From Ophthalmolycus amberensis (taxonomy: Eukaryota > Chordata > Actinopteri > Perciformes > Zoarcidae), in the NCBI GenBank assembly GCA_024529925.1, contig JAFEUB010001190.1, positions 78,526 through 142,525 on the forward strand: a stretch of DNA of 64,000 bases, given 5' to 3'. Position 1 is the stretch's first letter. Every line of letters begins with the position of its first letter. Shown here piece after piece: positions 50,216 through 64,000 of this stretch. The notes under the pieces are model-generated. The model saw nothing but the letters and a program-made list of their open reading frames with translations, did no database searches and was not told where the DNA came from. The position numbers and the translations under genes were made by a program.

Positions 50216-50829
50216 AACCAAACAAACAAACAACAGTTTAAAGTGTTGTAGTTGTGAGATTGATTTGGCCAGAGGTGATTTATTATAAAGTCTTGTCTTG
50301 TCTGGATGAGTCTGTTGGTAAAAGCTCTAATGTGAAGTACCACAAAAGTCAAATACAGCATTAGGAATTAGGCATTAGGAGAGTGAACAGTAAACAGTGA
50401 GGCTGATATCTGTGAGATCAAATTAAAAATAGTAGTACTGGTTTACATGCATGCATATTCCCGTGGTAACTGGCAAATTTAATCATTGTCCTTAACAATG
50501 AAAACTGCTACAATATGGAGATGTAATTACAGATCATAAATACATAATGACTATTGCTAAATAGATTCAACCATAGGCTTTGATTTAATTGAAACTGTAC
50601 AACTACAGACGTCATGGCTTATTGGAGAGTAAAGTATAAACATGTATGACTGCCTTACCAAATAGAAAGGATAAAAACCATCAGAATGAACTTTCCACAA
50701 CCCTGACAGCCCATATGTTGTCAGTACTAAGAGCTTATAACTGATCATTGGTGAATTATTCATTAAAATGTATTAAGACATTAGTAAAGGCACTGGAGTG
50801 ATATACTAGAGTGTGGCGTCTTTATATCA

Positions 50830-50948
50830 GCCTGAAATCTCCTTTTCTTTTGCCTTGTGTTTTGATGCTCTTAATGGTTTTATGTGAAGCACTTTGAATT
50901 ACCTTGTTGTTGAAATGTGCTATACAAATAAACTTGCCTTGCCTTGCA
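50830..50948 (+). mobile_element. Non-LTR retrotransposon-type 3' tail
   Basis: GTGAAGCACTTTGAATTACC, TTGTTGTTGAAATGTGCTAT and ACAAATAAACTTGCCTTGCC form a very common fish retroelement tail ending in (TTGCC)n. The element is 5'-truncated, with no coding sequence. Confidence 0.65.
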
Positions 50949-51844
50949 GAATCAGATGATATAGCATTTAAGTTATCATTTTGCTTGACACAGCTCTTTT
51001 TAAGTACTTATGGGCTTAACCACTCAGCTCTCTCGGTACAAGTTATGACTGTTTAATCCCATCAACAACAGGGATTGCTGTCAAAGTATCATTGAATTTG
51101 ACAAATGACAGAGGGGGCACAAATGGGATTCAGTTGAGGCAGGGTAAAATGTTGATTCATGACTTCTGAAAACCCCACCGGCTAACTTTCTCAAAGCTTA
51201 CAAGACTCTTCTGACCAGATTAATCTTCCGTATACTTTGAACCAACTTTTCCTCAGGCAAAGCAACACAAGAAGTCTCACTAAGGTATTACAGTTCTTCC
51301 CCTGCATCAGTTAAGATGTGCTTTGTGCTGGAGTTAGTATGGTTAGTCTGGCTGCCGTCATCCATTTTTCTCCAGTCTGGCCTTTTTTTTCTCTCTGTTG
51401 GATGATTGAGTTCTTACCAATTGAGGTTTACTGCGCTGAGCAGATAGCACATGCCACTGTCTAATTTATTGTACTCCTTCACAGGGTCCACGGATTATTT
51501 AATACCTCCTGTCCCAGGCTGCTGATTGGGTCTTTCCTGTTAAATATGAGGCAAGGCAACATTAGCATACACAGTCATATAAGAACACCATCCTTGAGGT
51601 CACCCTTCCTTACCAGTTGATTGGTGTGACTATTTTTTAATTTGTGGTAAGGGACTCAGAGGTTTGACTCAGACAACATTTTCTGGTGCTGTGCGAGTGT
51701 GTGTGCGCAAGAAAAGACAAATACCACTTCTTCAGACCCTGACCTCAATCCTGATCATAAGTAGCCTACATTATATGTGTATATCTATATATGGTTATAT
51801 ATTTGCATATGTGTGTGTGTGTGTGCGTAATATACATATATATA
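50949..51844. other. Intergenic stretch upstream of frg1
   Basis: No exon is recognised. A TG/TA-rich patch lies at 51773-51850, close to the frg1 5' end. Confidence 0.4.
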
Positions 51845-51995
51845 CTGTATATTAGTGTTGGAAACGTTGGTTGGATGCATAGACTGATGGCTGAGTGGAC
51901 ATTTGGATCAGACTTTGAATGTGCCTCCGCGGCCCCCGTACTTGTGCCTGAAAGTATCGTCTAGTAGCTGTGCTAACCACTAGCTAGGTCGAGCT
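51845..51995 (+). promoter_or_regulatory. frg1: frg1 proximal promoter / 5' UTR region
   Basis: This is the 150 bases before the frg1 start codon. It contains a GC-rich patch (CTCCGCGGCCCCCG, about 51926-51939), and GCTAACC and TAGCTAGG words just before the ATG. No clear TATA box sits at a usual distance. The transcription start cannot be fixed from sequence alone. Confidence 0.4.
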
Positions 51996-61420
<9,425 letters not shown>

Positions 61421-61557
61421 AGACTCAACTGTGTAGGTTACTGCCATGTCTTTGTAAATGTCTTGATTTTAAAGATTTGGCCATTTGATCTGATTTTTGT
61501 TTTGTTTTTAATATTTTTGATATAAATCCTAAAACTGCTGTATCATTAAAAAGTGCA

Positions 61558-61563
61558 AATAAA
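61558..61563 (+). promoter_or_regulatory. frg1: Polyadenylation signal of frg1
   Basis: AATAAA lies 138 bases after the stop codon and is followed by a T/G-rich stretch. A second AATAAA at about 61632 could serve as an alternative. Confidence 0.7.
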
Positions 61564-61994
61564 ACTATATTGTGTCCATTACTCCCACCGACTTATGCAA
61601 TAGCAACTCTGATGTGATTGTGATGCACAGCAATAAATTAATTAATTTTTTTAAGCTGAAGTCAGCTTTAGACATCATTTAAATGTCTGGATTTATTAGG
61701 ACTGTGCCAGTCTTGCTACTGTTCATTTTCTGATGGCTTTTTAAGTATGAATGCTGTCAAGTGAAGTCTATTCCATTTTGAATAACATGACCCTCTGTAT
61801 AAAGTAAATAAGTGGTATTAATATGATTCCAGGTGAAACATGTTTCTGTTTATCTCTATGAAACAGGTCTGAAGTATCTTTTGGGGCCTCATTTTTTATA
61901 AAGGCTCACAAGCCCAAAAATTCGGGAATGACTGATATGTTACAAGGTATTGTATTTAATTTGATTATTATGTTTTATGAAAAATCTTCATCTG

Positions 61995-62080
61995 AAAAAA
62001 GTAACTAGTAACTATTTCTGTCAAATAAATGTGGAGTAAAAAGTACAATGCTTTTCTCTGAAATATAGTGGAGCAGTCAC
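61995..62080 (+). mobile_element. hAT-type repeat fragment between frg1 and asah1
   Basis: AAAAAAGTAACTAGTAACTA, a TGTCAAATAAATGTGGAG word, then TAAAAAGTACAATGCTTTTC and TCTGAAATATAGTGGAG match the interior of the same fish repeat family whose left terminus is at 23128 (family order from memory). No terminal repeats remain. Confidence 0.5.
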
Positions 62081-62399
62081 AGTATATATGGCTGACCACA
62101 CAGATTTCACACAATGATTTATGTGATTAGTTTACAACAATTGTCATATGTCGTCTTTCTTTCTTTATAGATTATATTATTGTGATTCTTACCATCGCAG
62201 TTGGTCATGTTATACATTTTCACTTCCGCATGGACACTCCCACTGGGGATCTCTTTCGAGGGGTGTTTTTGTATCACTTCCTCACTATGTTGTCGGAGGT
62301 TCTTGCTTTTATGGCAAATAAAAGGAACGGAATTTTTTTTTATATTTCATTTCTTTGAAAACGTATGTGAATAATCACAAATGTGTGAAATCACTTATT

Positions 62400-62541
62400 T
62401 ATATTTATTTATTTATACAAAAGCATTTGATGCCGCTACAGAATTTCCGGTTTCCCTTCACATATCAGTCAAGTTTCCCTGTCACGCGGTAAACAGCAGC
62501 AGCCTCTTGGGCGAGCAACAGTTTGAGTGAAATCGTCCAAA
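62400..62541 (+). promoter_or_regulatory. asah1: asah1 proximal promoter / 5' UTR region
   Basis: The 140 bases before the ATG hold an ETS-type word (TTTCCGG, about 62445) and GTCACGCGGT at 62481-62490. The latter is one base class away from the E-box core of the lysosomal CLEAR element (GTCACGTGAC). No TATA box is seen. Confidence 0.35.
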
Positions 62542-63504
62542 ATGTCTCTCTGTGTTTTAATAATTGTAGCGGCTTTATTTTCCGCTACAACGACACAGTT
62601 CATCCCACCGGTAAGCGACATGTCTGCGTAAACATTATGCTGTTTAACATGTTCATTTTGAAAAAAAGCTACGTTGAGCTGCGTTTATCTGTTTCACTCT
62701 GAAGTCACACATAAACATTTCATGTCTGTTTATTTACAGTATACAGAAGACTGTCGTGCAGACATGTATCCACCGACGGGCCCCACGTGAGTGACATACG
62801 TGTGTAAAAGTCATTTTAACGAGTTCGCTGATGACCGATGTGTTTTGTAATTCCTCATAACTGAACTCTGCTACCTTCACTTGGTAGATATGATGTTTTC
62901 CTGTTTTGTGGGCTGCTGTAGTTTTCTGGAGTAATTGGATTAAACTGTGATTTACTTGAGAGAGAATCAGCCAGAATGGCCTCAGCCGTTGCATTATAGT
63001 ACAACTCCAGTGGCATTAAATCTGAAGTTAATTCAAAATGCATAAATAAATATGCACCCCTAGTCAGTGATGTTTTGACTCTGATGTTATCATAATCAGG
63101 TTCAGAGGAGCGGTCCCTTGGTACACAGTGGACCTGGACTCACCGCCCAGCGACAGATGGACGGCTCTCATTACTGACAAAAAAACTGATGTAAGAACGA
63201 AGTACTTTAAACTAGCCTCACAGAAATATCTCCTCTTTTATTTATTTGACTCCTGATCTTTTTCTTGGAAGCTGGTCAACGTGATTCAGGCCATCAGAGA
63301 CTTGGCCAACGCTTTTGTTCCCAGTGGAAGGCTGATTGAGCTCGTTGACATTACGCTGGTGAGTGTTATTTCTGTCTGTCTGTCTCTCTCTGTGTCTGTC
63401 TCTCTCTGTGTCTGTCTCTCTCTCTGTGTCTGTCTCTCTCTCTCTGTGTCTGTCTGTCTCTCTGTGTCTGTCTGTCTCTCTGTGTCTGTCTGTCTGTCTC
63501 TCTC

Positions 63505-63541
<37 letters not shown>

Positions 63542-63690
63542 GTGTCTCTGTCTGTCTGTCTCTCTCTCTGTCTGTCTCTGTCTGTCTGTCTCTCTCTCTC
63601 TGTCTGTCTGTCTGTCTCTCTCTCGCGCGCTCTCTCTCTCTCTCTGTGTCTCTCTGTCTGTCTGTCTGTCTCTCTGTGTCTGTCTGTCTG

Positions 63691-63721
<31 letters not shown>

Positions 63722-64000
63722 GTGTCTCTCTGTCTGTCTCTCAACTATGTTTTCCTTAGAATAACCGCCATAGTTGTATTGTCATTGAAGGCTTTGTGTT
63801 TGTCTAATGTTCTGCAGCCGTTGATGGTGGATACACTCCCAAACCCTTTCAGTGAGGAAATCAAAGGAATTGCGGCCGTGTCGGGGATTCCTCTTGGTAA
63901 GAAATAAAACGAAATCCCTATAAATGTTTCTAGAATTGTTCCATTGACCTTTGTCCTTTTTAAATCGTCTGTCTTCCTTTTTATAATCTAGGTGAGGTCG
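62542..64000 (+). CDS. asah1: Acid ceramidase (N-acylsphingosine amidohydrolase 1), 5' part, cut by window edge
   Basis: The lysosomal hydrolase splits ceramide into sphingosine and fatty acid. Exons in the window are 62542-62610, 62740-62786, 63100-63190, 63272-63358, 63818-63896 and the start of exon 6 from 63992; all introns are GT-AG and phases agree, giving about 127 residues. A signal peptide (MSLCVLIIVAALFSATTT) is followed by the alpha-subunit start: YTEDCR with the conserved Cys at residue 28, YPPTGPTFRGAVPWYTVDLD (34-52), AFVPSGRLIELVD (84-95), and PFSEEIKGIAAVSGIPLGEV (108-127). The catalytic, self-cleavage Cys (143 in human) would follow about a dozen residues past the edge. Only the N-terminal third is visible. 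Teleosts have more than one paralogue, and I cannot tell which this is. Confidence 0.95.
63365..63743 (+). repeat. (TCTG)n/(TC)n compound microsatellite in asah1 intron 4
   Basis: About 380 bases made almost only of TCTG, TCTC and TGTC words, filling most of the 459-base intron. It supplies an extended CU-rich tract upstream of the exon 5 acceptor. Open frames on both strands here (Leu/Ser/Val/Cys on plus, Arg/Asp/Glu/Thr on minus) come from the repeat. Confidence 0.95.

Noticed and set aside
63286..63744. Arg/Asp/Glu/Thr-rich minus-strand frame of 152 codons
   Set aside because: Mirror image of the TCTG/TC microsatellite in the acid ceramidase intron.

Overview
This is a window of vertebrate, almost certainly teleost fish, nuclear DNA; the repeat types suggest a percomorph. 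It is AT-rich, dense in dinucleotide microsatellites and full of decayed fish-type transposons, and its genes have GT-AG introns. Only two genes are clear, both on the + strand in the last 12 kb. A complete 9-exon frg1 (255 aa, nuclear RNA-associated protein) runs from 51996 to 61420. It is followed about 1.1 kb downstream by the first part of an acid ceramidase gene (asah1-like), whose ATG is at 62542 and which runs off the right edge in exon 6. From memory, Frg1 and Asah1 are also neighbours in mouse, so the order looks like conserved vertebrate synteny. I see no functional link between the products: one is a nuclear/RNA protein, the other a lysosomal hydrolase.

Positions 1 to about 51.8 kb are almost gene-free. 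At the far left (224-359, minus strand) there is a well-formed candidate exon with strong splice sites, an unbroken 45-codon frame and a hydrophobic segment followed by a Trp-Cys-Trp motif. It may belong to a membrane-receptor gene lying mostly outside the window. The rest holds non-LTR (LINE) fragments, including reverse-transcriptase pieces at 3840-4200 (minus), 16829-17101 and 39727-40010, and several LINE 3' tails. It also holds hAT-type transposon and MITE pieces, tRNA-derived SINE-like pieces, and a pair of diverged 0.55-kb repeats about 30 kb apart (1309-1843 and 31710-32272). An unusual GC-rich block lies at 10500-12420, with two kinds of tandem repeat and promoter-like sequence.

The frg1 introns carry a 181-bp AT microsatellite, a cluster of GTTAGC/GCTAGC words near the start of the gene, and hAT-like MITE copies. 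Intron 4 of the acid ceramidase gene is a TCTG/TC microsatellite. It is a multiple of three and has no stop codon in the coding frame, so a retained intron would be translated in frame. I found no prokaryotic features, no CRISPR array and no convincing new multi-gene system. The points most worth following up are the orphan exon, the GC-rich tandem block and the open in-frame intron.
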